DNA from: an uncultured Macromonas sp.
Lineage (GTDB): Bacteria > Pseudomonadota > Gammaproteobacteria > Burkholderiales > Burkholderiaceae
Assembly: GCA_946481585.1 (NCBI GenBank)
Contig: CAMLOF010000104.1
Span: forward strand, 1 to 9,191
Reading direction: 5' to 3'
DNA: 9,191 nucleotides
Part shown: one piece after another, positions 1 to 6,318 of the stretch
Layout of the letters: each line of letters begins with the position of its first letter
Numbering within the stretch: position 1 is the first letter of the stretch
Program-made: the position numbers and the translations under genes
The notes under the pieces: model-generated
Databases searched by the model: none
What the model saw: the letters and a program-made list of their open reading frames with translations, nothing else
What the model was told of the DNA's origin: nothing

Positions 1-678
1 GTGCTGGCGTCCCTGCGCATCGGCGGCAGTGCTGCGGCGGCCGTGCTGGGCAACCTGGTGCTCATGCCCATCGTTGCCTACTATCTGCTTTTGGATTGGA
101 ATGGTCTGGTGGCCCGGGTGAAGGCGCTGGTTCCGCCGCGCTGGCAGGAAAGCGTGCAGCATTTTCTTGACGAGACCGACGAGGTCCTGGGGCAATACCT
201 GCGTGGGCAACTGCTCGTCATGGGCATTCTGGCTGTGCTTTACACGGCAGCGCTTGCTGCTGTTGGACTCAAATTGGCGTTGCCCATTGGCGTGTTCACC
301 GGGTTGGCGGTTTTCGTCCCGTACCTGGGCTTTGGCGTGGGGCTGGTGCTGGGCTTGCTGGCAGCACTCCTGCAATTCCAGACGCTTTTTGGCGTTCTGG
401 CTGTGGGCGCCGTCTATGCAGTAGGGCAGGTGGTCGAAAGCCTGTACCTCACGCCCCGTCTTCTGGGTGAGCGCATCGGTTTGCATCCCATCGCCGTCAT
501 TTTCGCGTTGATGGCATTTGGCCATGTGCTCGGCTTCGTGGGGGTGCTGATTGCGCTGCCTGCCAGCGCAGTGCTGCTGGTGGGGGTGCGCCGACTCAAG
601 GCCTTCTACATGAGGAGCCCTTTGTACACGCACGGCACCGCAACCCCGGTTGGCCAGACAGAAGATGAAAGGGGTTGA
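1..678 (+). CDS. AI-2E family transporter (PerM-like permease), 5' truncated
   Basis: This is the C-terminal 225 residues of a multi-pass inner-membrane protein of the AI-2E/PerM (UPF0118) family. Members usually run to about 350 residues, so the true start lies before the window and the GTG at base 1 is probably an internal codon. Hydrophobic segments fall at about residues 13-32, 71-90, 92-122, 126-146 and 163-197. Family-typical stretches are visible: PIVAYYLLLDW (23-33), YLRGQ (66-70), FVPYLGFG (105-112) and LTPRLLGERIGLHPIAVIF (150-168). The tail after residue 200 is hydrophilic and presumably cytoplasmic. The family is named for proposed export of the signal AI-2, but some members act as ion antiporters, so the substrate is unknown here. 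In Burkholderiales this gene commonly sits directly before hda, as it does here. No U-rich terminator follows; a hairpin repeat fills the gap to hda. Confidence 0.9.
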   Translation: MLASLRIGGSAAAAVLGNLVLMPIVAYYLLLDWNGLVARVKALVPPRWQESVQHFLDETDEVLGQYLRGQLLVMGILAVLYTAALAAVGLKLALPIGVFTGLAVFVPYLGFGVGLVLGLLAALLQFQTLFGVLAVGAVYAVGQVVESLYLTPRLLGERIGLHPIAVIFALMAFGHVLGFVGVLIALPASAVLLVGVRRLKAFYMRSPLYTHGTATPVGQTEDERG

Positions 679-680
679 AG

Positions 681-757
681 TGAAACTGCCCCCACGCTCA
701 CTTTGTTCGCTGCCCCCCGAGGGGGCTTCAGTCTCCTTGAGACGGCTCGGCGGAGAC
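681..757. repeat. GC-rich double-hairpin intergenic repeat before hda
   Basis: The whole spacer between the permease stop and hda is a compact palindromic unit. It contains a perfect hairpin GCCCCC-CGA-GGGGGC (712-726). A second stem follows, GTCTCC (731-736) with GGAGAC (752-757), which encloses a small GAG/CTC stem (739-741 and 746-748). From memory, very similar units (C-rich start, CCCCCGAGGGGG core, GGCTCGGCGGAGAC end) occur many times in intergenic regions of Comamonadaceae, which suggests a dispersed REP-like element; this recollection is unverified and only one copy is in the window. The hairpins lack a T tract, so a classical terminator is unlikely. The right end supplies the ribosome-binding site of hda. 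Confidence 0.65.
752..755 (+). promoter_or_regulatory. hda Shine-Dalgarno inside the repeat
   Basis: GGAG ends six bases before the hda ATG at 762, which is good spacing and supports that start. The same four bases form part of the right arm (GGAGAC) of the outer repeat stem, pairing with GTCTCC at 731-736. Folding of the repeat in the mRNA would hide the ribosome-binding site. The sequence overlap is directly visible; a regulatory effect is inference. Confidence 0.6.
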
Positions 758-761
758 TAAG

Positions 762-1448
762 ATGCAGCAACTCGTGCTTGACATGGGGTTGGCACCCCGG
801 CCGTCACTGGACAACTTCATGCCAGACGGCAACGCCGACGCCCTGGAACACCTTCGCCTGTGGGCGGGAAACCCCATGCGGTCGCCCGTTCCCACTTTCC
901 TTTGGGGCGAGTCGGGCAGCGGCAAGACGCACTTGTTGCAGGCCGTGCGAGACATCGTCCTGGGGCAGGGGGCTGGCGTTGGCTGGCTCGACGCCAGTAC
1001 GTTGGCACCGCCCGAGTTCGACGAACACTGGGGCATCGTCATTCTGGACGAATGTCATCTCTACACCGCAGCGCAGCAGGCTGCAGCCTTCAATTGGTTC
1101 GTGAATGCGCAAACGCCGGTCAGCGGCCCGGCACGCTGGGTGCTGGCGGCAGCAGACTCACCACCGGCTGATCTGGCGTTGCGCGAAGACCTGCGCACGC
1201 GCCTGGGCTGGGGACATGTGTTCCAATTGCATGCGCTGGGCGAGTCGGAGCGGCGGGCTGTGTTGCGCCGTGCCGCCGACGAGCGTGGCGTATTCCTGGG
1301 CGACGAGGTGATGGACTACATGCTCAACCGTTTCTCGCGCGACCTCAGCAGCCTGATGCTCCTGCTGGAGCGCCTCGACGGTTATGCCCTGCGCACCCAG
1401 CGCGCCATCACCATTCCGCTCATCAAGGCCATGCTCGAAAGCGAATGA
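762..1448 (+). CDS. hda: DnaA regulatory inactivator Hda
   Basis: Hda is an AAA+ protein that binds the DNA-loaded sliding clamp and stimulates ATP hydrolysis by DnaA, preventing re-initiation of replication. The 228-residue product has the expected length. Visible features are an N-terminal clamp-binding-like motif QLVLDM (3-8), Walker A GESGSGKTH (49-57, K55), Walker B VILDE (93-97, D96/E97), the box VII motif TRLGWG with the probable arginine finger R147, and a sensor 2 region FSRDL with R193. The C-terminus (ITIPLIKAML) closely resembles the end of E. coli Hda. It is far too short for DnaA and lacks a DnaA DNA-binding domain. A plain AAA+ DnaA-like paralogue is the only real alternative, and the clamp motif plus context favour Hda. 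The ATG is preceded by GGAG. Sixty bases separate it from the next gene, with no terminator seen. Confidence 0.93.
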   Translation: MQQLVLDMGLAPRPSLDNFMPDGNADALEHLRLWAGNPMRSPVPTFLWGESGSGKTHLLQAVRDIVLGQGAGVGWLDASTLAPPEFDEHWGIVILDECHLYTAAQQAAAFNWFVNAQTPVSGPARWVLAAADSPPADLALREDLRTRLGWGHVFQLHALGESERRAVLRRAADERGVFLGDEVMDYMLNRFSRDLSSLMLLLERLDGYALRTQRAITIPLIKAMLESE

Positions 1449-1508
1449 GTATGGCGTCAGCAAAACCAGAGCGTCCGCCCGCGAACCCCTGAAAGACACA
1501 CAAACCGC

Positions 1509-2183
1509 ATGAAACTGGCCCTGTTCGACCTGGACCACACGCTGTTGCCCATCGATTCCGATTACGCGTGGGGCCAGTTCACCACCCGCATCGGCTGGAC
1601 CGATCCGGTGGACTTCACCCGCCGCAACGACGAATTCTTCGCCCATTACCAGGCCGGCACGCTCGACGTGCACGACTACGTTCGCTTCGCCATCGAAGCC
1701 GTGCGAAAGCAGGGTCCAGAGGCAGCCGCCCGTGCGCACGAGCAGTTCATGGCCGAGGTCATCGGCCCCAACCTGCTGCCCCAGGCGCGCGAACTGGTTG
1801 AAAGCCACCGTGCGGCGGGCGATCAGGTCATGATCATCACCGCCACCAATGAATTTGTCACTCGGCCCATCGCCCGTGCCTTCGGTGTGGATGAGTTGCT
1901 GGCCATCGAACTGGAGCGCGGCCCCGATGGCTGGTACACCGGAGAGATCCGTGGCACGCCATCCTTCCGCGAAGGCAAAGTCACACGGCTGGGCCAGTGG
2001 CTGGCCGAGCGTAGCCTGAGCTGGGACGACGTGGACATGACCTTCTATTCCGACTCCACCAACGATCTGCCCCTGCTGGAAAAAGCCCACGTGCCCGTGG
2101 CCACCAACCCCGGCGCCGGGCTGCGCGCCATTGCTCAGGAGCGCGGCTGGCGCATCCTGGACCTGTTCCCCGAACACGCATGA
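1509..2183 (+). CDS. HAD-IB family hydrolase (phosphoserine phosphatase-like)
   Basis: This is a 224-residue phosphatase of the haloacid dehalogenase superfamily, subfamily IB. All four motifs are intact: motif I DLDHT (7-11) with nucleophile D7 and acid/base D9; motif II with T111 in IITATN; motif III K157 in REGKV; and motif IV SDSTND (181-186) with the Mg-binding acids D182 and D186. The helical cap, about residues 16-85, lies between motifs I and II as in SerB-type enzymes. Substrate cannot be read from sequence; relatives dephosphorylate phosphoserine or other small phosphomonoesters, and SerB itself normally carries extra N-terminal sequence missing here. Only a weak GAAAG precedes the ATG. 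Its stop overlaps the pcnB start (ATGA at 2180-2183), so the two are probably translated together. Its position between hda and pcnB recurs in Burkholderiales to my knowledge. Confidence 0.88.
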   Translation: MKLALFDLDHTLLPIDSDYAWGQFTTRIGWTDPVDFTRRNDEFFAHYQAGTLDVHDYVRFAIEAVRKQGPEAAARAHEQFMAEVIGPNLLPQARELVESHRAAGDQVMIITATNEFVTRPIARAFGVDELLAIELERGPDGWYTGEIRGTPSFREGKVTRLGQWLAERSLSWDDVDMTFYSDSTNDLPLLEKAHVPVATNPGAGLRAIAQERGWRILDLFPEHA

Positions 2184-3787
2184 TCAAGAAATTCATCGAC
2201 AAACTGCTGGGCAAGGCGCCCAAGGCCAAAGGCCCCAACTTCGGCAAGCGCGAAGACGTGCCTGCCACGGTGCACGGCATCGACCCCTCCCTGGTGGACG
2301 GCCGCGCGCTGGACGTTGTGCACACCCTCAAGCGCGCGGGTTTCGAGGCCTACATCGTCGGCGGTGCCGTGCGTGACCTGCTGCTCGGTCTGCGGCCCAA
2401 GGACTTTGACGTGGCCACCAATGCCACGCCCGAGCAGGTGAAAAACCTGTTCCGCCGCGCCTTCATCATCGGGCGGCGTTTCCGCATCGTGCACGTCGTC
2501 TTTGGGCGCGGGCGTGAGAACGAGGTGATCGAGGTTTCCACCTTCCGTGCCTACCTGGACAGTGCCGATGCCGAGCAGGTCAGCGGCAACGAACGCACCT
2601 CCAAGAGCGAACTGGCGGGCATGAAGCACGCCGTGGACGCCAGCGGCCGCGTGCTGCGCGACAACGTCTGGGGGCCGATGGAGCAGGACGCCGCGCGCCG
2701 CGACTTCACCATCAACGCCATGTACTACGACCCGGAAAATGAAACCGTGGTCGACTTCCACCATGGCATCCGCGACGCCAAGAAGCGTCTTCTGCGCATG
2801 ATCGGCGACCCGGCTGCCCGTTACCGCGAAGACCCGGTGCGCATCATCCGTGCCGTGCGTTTCGCGGCCAAGCTCAACGGCGTGGGCTTCAAGCTGGAAG
2901 AAAAAACGCGTGCACCCATCGCCGCATCGCTGGGCCTGCTGGCTGACATCCCGCAGAGCCGCCTGTTCGACGAGATGCTCAAGCTCCTGCAGACCGGCCA
3001 CGCGCTGGCCAGCATCGAGCAGTTGCAGGCCGCCGGGCTGGCGCAAGGTATCTACCCCCTGCTGGACTTGGTGGTGCAGCGTGCGCAAGACCCGTTTGTG
3101 CGCTCCGCTCTGCTAGACACCGACCGCCGCGTGGGCGAGGGCAAGCCCGTGGCGCCCAGCTTCCTGCTGGCCTGCGTGCTCTGGAGCGACGTGCGCGAGG
3201 GTTGGCAGCGCCGCCAGAAGGCGGGTGTACCGTCTTTCCCCGCCCTGCACGAGGCGGTGGACGAGGTGTTCGAGTCCCGCATCGGCGACGTTTCCGGCCG
3301 AGGCAAGCTGGGTGCCGACATGCGCGAGATCTGGACCATGCAGCCGCGCTTCGACAAGCGCACGGGCTCGTCGCCGTTCTCTCTCGTTGAGCAACCGCGC
3401 TTCCGCGCTGGTTTTGACTTCTTGCGCCTGCGCGCCTTGGTGGGTGAGCTGGACGAGGAACTTGCGCATTGGTGGGAAACCTTCAGCCTGGCCAGCGAGC
3501 CGGTGCGGCGCGACATGGTTGATGAAATCCGCCTGGCACAGCAGCGGGCCAAATCGCGCAGTCCCGGCAAGAGCGAAGGCAAGGGTGGGCGTGGTGCCGG
3601 TGGTGGTCGGGTCGTACGAGCGCCCGCAGAGCCAAGGGAAGACGTGGCCGCCGAACCGGAAGTGTTTGACGAGGCAATCGAAGGTGCCGAGGAGGGTGCT
3701 GCGCCCGCCAAGAAGCGCCGTCGTCGTCGCCGCAAGCCTGCGGGCGGCGGCGCTGGCCCGGCCGAGCCGGGCACTGCGGCGGAATGA
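2180..3787 (+). CDS. pcnB: Polynucleotide adenylyltransferase (poly(A) polymerase I)
   Basis: PcnB adds 3' poly(A) tails to RNA, marking transcripts for exonuclease decay, and in enterobacteria also affects ColE1-type plasmid copy number. The 535-residue protein has the class II nucleotidyltransferase head: GGAVRD (61-66), the metal-binding pair D75/D77 in KDFD, and the segment IIGRRFRIVHV (96-106), which is typical of bacterial PAPs rather than CCA-adding enzymes. RRDFTINAMYYD (173-184) and DPVRIIRAVRFA (218-229) follow, then the helical neck/body. The tail beyond about residue 450 is low complexity: Gly/Lys/Arg-rich, then acidic, then a basic cluster KKRRRRRRK (511-519). At 535 residues it is longer than E. 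coli PcnB (about 465), mainly because of this tail. Both ends are ATGA-coupled, to the HAD gene and to folK. The pcnB-folK pair is also found in E. coli. Confidence 0.93.
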   Translation: MIKKFIDKLLGKAPKAKGPNFGKREDVPATVHGIDPSLVDGRALDVVHTLKRAGFEAYIVGGAVRDLLLGLRPKDFDVATNATPEQVKNLFRRAFIIGRRFRIVHVVFGRGRENEVIEVSTFRAYLDSADAEQVSGNERTSKSELAGMKHAVDASGRVLRDNVWGPMEQDAARRDFTINAMYYDPENETVVDFHHGIRDAKKRLLRMIGDPAARYREDPVRIIRAVRFAAKLNGVGFKLEEKTRAPIAASLGLLADIPQSRLFDEMLKLLQTGHALASIEQLQAAGLAQGIYPLLDLVVQRAQDPFVRSALLDTDRRVGEGKPVAPSFLLACVLWSDVREGWQRRQKAGVPSFPALHEAVDEVFESRIGDVSGRGKLGADMREIWTMQPRFDKRTGSSPFSLVEQPRFRAGFDFLRLRALVGELDEELAHWWETFSLASEPVRRDMVDEIRLAQQRAKSRSPGKSEGKGGRGAGGGRVVRAPAEPREDVAAEPEVFDEAIEGAEEGAAPAKKRRRRRRKPAGGGAGPAEPGTAAE

Positions 3788-4251
3788 GCGTCATTGCCTA
3801 CGTCGCCCTGGGGGCCAACCTGGGCGATGCGCGGGCAGCGGTGATTTCAGGGCTGCAGGCGCTGAACCATTTGCCGAGCACCCGCGTGACGCGGGCTTCC
3901 AGCCTGTACCGCACCGCGCCTTGGGAGGCGCACGGGCCGGATTTCATCAACGCCGTGGCCGAAGTGGAAACCGGTTTGAGCGCGCCCGCTCTGCTGGCTG
4001 AATTGCAGGCGTTGGAACTCGCCGCAGGCCGCGAGCGGCCCTACGTCAACGCTCCCCGTACGCTGGATCTGGATGTATTGCTCTATGGTGAGGGGCGCAT
4101 CGACTCCCCGAAACTGACGGTGCCGCATCCCCGCATGTGGGAACGCGCCTTCGTGCTGGTCCCGCTGGCTGAAGTGGCGCCCGCCCGCGTTCCGGCGCAC
4201 GTGCTGCAGGCGGTTGCCGGGCAGGCCATCGAACGCCTGCCTGTTGCCTAA
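3784..4251 (+). CDS. folK: 6-hydroxymethyl-7,8-dihydropterin pyrophosphokinase (HPPK)
   Basis: FolK transfers pyrophosphate from ATP to 6-hydroxymethyl-7,8-dihydropterin, the step before dihydropteroate synthase in cytosolic folate synthesis. The product is 155 residues, close to the E. coli enzyme. Visible motifs are YVALGANLGD (6-15), SSLYRTAPW (39-47) with FINAV (54-58), the family signature around R92-TLDLD with Mg-binding D95 and D97 (the same numbering as E. coli), and PHPRMWERAFVLVPL (114-128). The ATG overlaps the pcnB stop by four bases, which fixes the start and implies translational coupling. The gene ends with two consecutive in-frame stop codons (TAA TAA, 4249-4254). It converges on pdxH with only 18 bases between stop codons. 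Confidence 0.95.
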   Translation: MSVIAYVALGANLGDARAAVISGLQALNHLPSTRVTRASSLYRTAPWEAHGPDFINAVAEVETGLSAPALLAELQALELAAGRERPYVNAPRTLDLDVLLYGEGRIDSPKLTVPHPRMWERAFVLVPLAEVAPARVPAHVLQAVAGQAIERLPVA

Positions 4252-4260
4252 TAAGGGTCC

Positions 4261-4287
4261 GAGCGGCGCTCAGGGCGCCAGCCGCTC
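4261..4287. other. Hairpin at the folK/pdxH convergent junction
   Basis: An inverted repeat GAGCGGC (4261-4267) and GCCGCTC (4281-4287) spans the last codons of pdxH, and a competing shorter stem GGCGC/GCGCC (4265-4269 and 4275-4279) lies inside it. Its place between two convergent genes would suit a bidirectional transcription end, but no T tract follows on either strand. I call it a structured junction rather than a terminator. Confidence 0.35.
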
Positions 4288-4902
4288 CCGCAGCCATTCA
4301 CTGCCTTCCAGCCGGTAACGCAGCCGGTCGTGCAGACGGCTCTTGCGGCCTTGCCAGAACTCCCAACGGTCGGGCACCAGGCGAAAGCCGCCCCAGTGCG
4401 GTGGCCGTGGCGGATTCAGCATGAACTGCGCGCCGTACTTGGCCGCGTTCGCCACCAGCACCCCGCGTCCGGCAATCACCTGGCTCTGGGGGCTGGCCCA
4501 GGCGCCTATGCGGCTGTCCAGCGGCCGGCTCTTGAAGTAGGCATCGCTTTCCTCGGCGCTCACCTTTTCCACACGGCCTTCGATTCGCACCACCCGTTCC
4601 AGCTCCACCCAGTGGAACTGCAGCGCCGCCCACGGATTGCCCGCCAGTTCCTGGCCCTTGCGGCTGTCGTAATTCGTGTACCAGACGATGCCACGCTCGT
4701 CGTAACCTTTGATCAGCACCACGCGGGTACTGGGCCGCAAGTCGCTGCCCACGGTAGCCACGGTCATGGCGTTGGGTTCGGGCAACTCGCTCTTCAGGGC
4801 CTCGTTGAACCATTGGTCGAACTGGCGCATCGGGTCGGCATGCGACGCTTCCTCGCTCAGTTCGGCCTTCTCGTAACTCTTGCGCAGATCAGCGATGTTC
4901 AT
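4270..4902 (-). CDS. pdxH: Pyridoxamine/pyridoxine 5'-phosphate oxidase
   Basis: PdxH is the FMN-dependent cytosolic oxidase that converts pyridoxine or pyridoxamine 5'-phosphate to pyridoxal 5'-phosphate, the last step of vitamin B6 cofactor synthesis and salvage. The 210-residue length fits the family. Recognisable elements are MTVATV (46-51), the FMN-phosphate region R60-VVLIK (60-65), [13 protein letters not shown] (74-86), [14 protein letters not shown] (97-109 region), [16 protein letters not shown] (122-140), and the C-terminal PPHWGGFRL...WEFWQG...RLHDR stretch (167-193) with substrate-binding R189 and H191. The ATG overlaps the stop of the upstream gamma-glutamylcyclotransferase gene (ATGA, reading leftward), so expression is probably coupled to it. 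Nothing appears damaged. Confidence 0.96.
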   Translation of the reverse strand: MNIADLRKSYEKAELSEEASHADPMRQFDQWFNEALKSELPEPNAMTVATVGSDLRPSTRVVLIKGYDERGIVWYTNYDSRKGQELAGNPWAALQFHWVELERVVRIEGRVEKVSAEESDAYFKSRPLDSRIGAWASPQSQVIAGRGVLVANAAKYGAQFMLNPPRPPHWGGFRLVPDRWEFWQGRKSRLHDRLRYRLEGSEWLRERLAP

Positions 4903-5516
4903 GGTGATGAGTATGGCACGCGATCCTCTGCGGCTTGCGGGCAGGTCAGGCGCATCAGCCGGGCCAACATGGTGTCCTTGATGCCCAGCGCCTGCAGTTG
5001 CAGGTGGGTCTGCAGTGCGTAGTCCAGTGTGCTGCCGTATTTGCCGCAGGCTTCGTCAAAAATCGCGCGGTACTCGTCCAGGCTCAGGTCGCCCGTGAAA
5101 TTCGGGCTGCGCCGCGACAAGGTGAATGCCAGGCCGGTGACGCATCCGCTGTCGGTGCGGCAGCGCAGCCACTTTGGGTCGTAGACCGGGTTGGGCATCT
5201 CGCGCTCCCACAGCGTGGGCAGCACGTGGGGCACTTCGCGCGCAGGCACCCGCAGCACCAGGCCCTGGCAGCTGCCGCCCGACAGCAACGCAAAGACCAA
5301 GCCCGGGCGCTCCGGCGTGCCCCGGTTCACCTTGCTCCACATCTTGAGCGCACGGTGGTGGCCGTGTACGGTGGCCAGGCGGCGTTCCTCCACCGGGAAG
5401 TCCGCCTTCCAGATCAGCGAGCCGTAGGCAAAAAGCCACAGATCCTGCTCGCCCATGGCTTTCCATTCGCCTAGGGTGGCGCGCAGCATGCGTTGGGCGC
5501 AACGTGGCTCGTTCAT
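4899..5516 (-). CDS. chaC: ChaC-type gamma-glutamylcyclotransferase
   Basis: ChaC-family enzymes act in the cytosol on glutathione, releasing 5-oxoproline and Cys-Gly. With the ATG at 5516 the product is 205 residues, within the family range. The substrate-loop motif FAYGSLIW (29-36) is followed by the [11 protein letters not shown] segment, [11 protein letters not shown], and [11 protein letters not shown], whose WERE aligns with the WKRE of E. coli ChaC and contains the probable catalytic glutamate (E106 in this numbering). The C-terminal helix [16 protein letters not shown] also matches E. coli ChaC. The start is uncertain: an in-frame TTG lies at 5546 (215 residues) and an ATG at 5456 (185 residues, with a better GGAAAG upstream); all keep the catalytic domain. 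Its stop overlaps pdxH. The sequence cannot prove the physiological substrate. Confidence 0.85.
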   Translation of the reverse strand: MNEPRCAQRMLRATLGEWKAMGEQDLWLFAYGSLIWKADFPVEERRLATVHGHHRALKMWSKVNRGTPERPGLVFALLSGGSCQGLVLRVPAREVPHVLPTLWEREMPNPVYDPKWLRCRTDSGCVTGLAFTLSRRSPNFTGDLSLDEYRAIFDEACGKYGSTLDYALQTHLQLQALGIKDTMLARLMRLTCPQAAEDRVPYSSP

Positions 5517-5534
5517 CGCTTCAGTTCTGGCCTT

Positions 5535-5540
5535 TAGAAT
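5535..5540 (+). promoter_or_regulatory. Possible -10 element for yceD in the divergent gap
   Basis: The 50-bp gap between the divergent chaC and yceD genes contains TAGAAT (5/6 to consensus) 26 bases before the yceD ATG. The hexamer 17 bases upstream, TTCATC (5512-5517), is a poor -35 box, so this is a weak candidate. An opposing promoter for chaC must also lie here or inside early yceD, but no convincing one was found. Confidence 0.3.
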
Positions 5541-5566
5541 CCACAAGCATTATCCATACCCGAGTG

Positions 5567-6169
5567 ATGAAATCCACCTCCCTGCCCACAGCCGTGGACC
5601 TGCGCCAGCTGGCCACCGAGGGCCATCCTTTGAGCGGAGAAACATCTCTGCTCGCCTTCGAGCGCCTTTCTTCCGATTTTCCTGACGTCGCCAAGGCGCT
5701 GGGTCCAGCCGTCTGGGCTGCCCGTGCCGAGTGGCGCCAGCAGGTTTCTGACGCTGTTGCCGCAGAGCTCAAGGGCAAGCTGGCACCCGCGCGGCAACTG
5801 TGGCTGCATGTCGAGGCCAAGGCCGAGGTTCCTCAGGTCTGTCAACGCTGCCTGGGTGCTTTCGCTCAGCCAGTGGAGGTGGACCGCTGGTTCCGTTTCG
5901 TCAGCGACGAGGCCACGGCCGACGCGGAAGACGAAGCCAGCGAAGAGGATGTGCTGGTCATGGAGCCGCGCTTCGATCTGCACACCTTGATCGAAGATGA
6001 ACTGCTGCTGGCCCTGCCGCTGATCCCCATGCACGACATCTGCCCCGAACCGGTGCGCATGAGCGCGGGCGAGTTGCCTGAGGACAAGGCGCCAGAGAAG
6101 CCCCATCCGTTCGCTGCGCTGGCAGGGTTGCGCAAGGCTGGCGACGGCGGTGGAAAAGATGGCGCTTGA
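5567..6169 (+). CDS. yceD: YceD family protein (DUF177), 23S rRNA accumulation factor
   Basis: YceD/DUF177 proteins are encoded next to rpmF across bacteria and are linked to 23S rRNA accumulation or processing; the molecular mechanism is unclear. The 200-residue product carries the conserved VPQVCQRCLGAF segment with a C92-x-x-C95 pair, an acidic linker (about 113-128), the DLHTLIEDELLLALPLIP helix (137-154) followed by H156 and C159, and a C-terminal HPFAALAGLRK (180-190). The ATG at 5567 (MKSTSLPTAVDL) is preferred to upstream GTG codons at 5504 and 5564: a longer form would start inside the divergent chaC coding sequence, and the family begins near this point. The ribosome-binding site is weak (CGAG). 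The -35 box of the rpmF promoter overlaps its stop codon. Confidence 0.9.
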   Translation: MKSTSLPTAVDLRQLATEGHPLSGETSLLAFERLSSDFPDVAKALGPAVWAARAEWRQQVSDAVAAELKGKLAPARQLWLHVEAKAEVPQVCQRCLGAFAQPVEVDRWFRFVSDEATADAEDEASEEDVLVMEPRFDLHTLIEDELLLALPLIPMHDICPEPVRMSAGELPEDKAPEKPHPFAALAGLRKAGDGGGKDGA

Positions 6170-6195
6170 TATAAATCTTCAAGACCGGCTATAAT
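6166..6195 (+). promoter_or_regulatory. Sigma-70 promoter for rpmF
   Basis: TTGATA (6166-6171) is separated by 18 bases from a perfect TATAAT (6190-6195), a near-consensus vegetative promoter and the best in the window. The -35 box overlaps the yceD stop codon (6167-6169). Transcription would begin near 6202, giving rpmF a leader of about 117 bases. A strong promoter fits the demand for ribosomal protein L32. Confidence 0.8.
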
Positions 6196-6262
6196 GCGAT
6201 GTTTCGCGCTGGCCTTGCGGGTTCGTCTGAGTTCATTCATGTCGGATCGAGTCGCAATCAGG

Positions 6263-6296
6263 GGGCTGGCGTAGCCCGCCCTCAGCACAGATTTTT
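6263..6296 (+). other. rpmF leader hairpin with downstream T run
   Basis: Within the rpmF leader, GGGCT (6263-6267) pairs with AGCCC (6273-6277) around a five-base loop, and two more G-C pairs are possible after a one-base bulge. A TTTTT run (6292-6296) follows about 10 bases after the extended stem. The distance is too long for a normal terminator, so an attenuation role is speculative. Confidence 0.25.
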
Positions 6297-6318
6297 GACA
6301 CATTGATAGGAGCCGAAA

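Noticed and set aside
712..726. GCCCCC-CGA-GGGGGC hairpin as a terminator for the permease gene
   Set aside because: No T tract follows; the next bases continue into the repeat and the hda ribosome-binding site.
1158..2177. Long minus-strand open frame opposite hda and the HAD gene
   Set aside because: It mirrors two well-supported genes, has no recognisable motifs, and long antisense frames are expected in GC-rich DNA.
2135..3088. Minus-strand open frame opposite pcnB
   Set aside because: Antisense to the PcnB catalytic head with no recognisable domain or start signal.
5504..5566. Longer yceD start at GTG 5504
   Set aside because: It would overlap the divergent chaC coding region and remove the intergenic promoter space; the family-like N-terminus begins at ATG 5567.
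6199..6306. Possible 35-codon leader peptide gene before rpmF
   Set aside because: Its ATG lies at or upstream of the predicted transcription start (about 6202), it has no ribosome-binding site and the product resembles nothing I recognise. An 11-codon frame from 6239 is equally unsupported.
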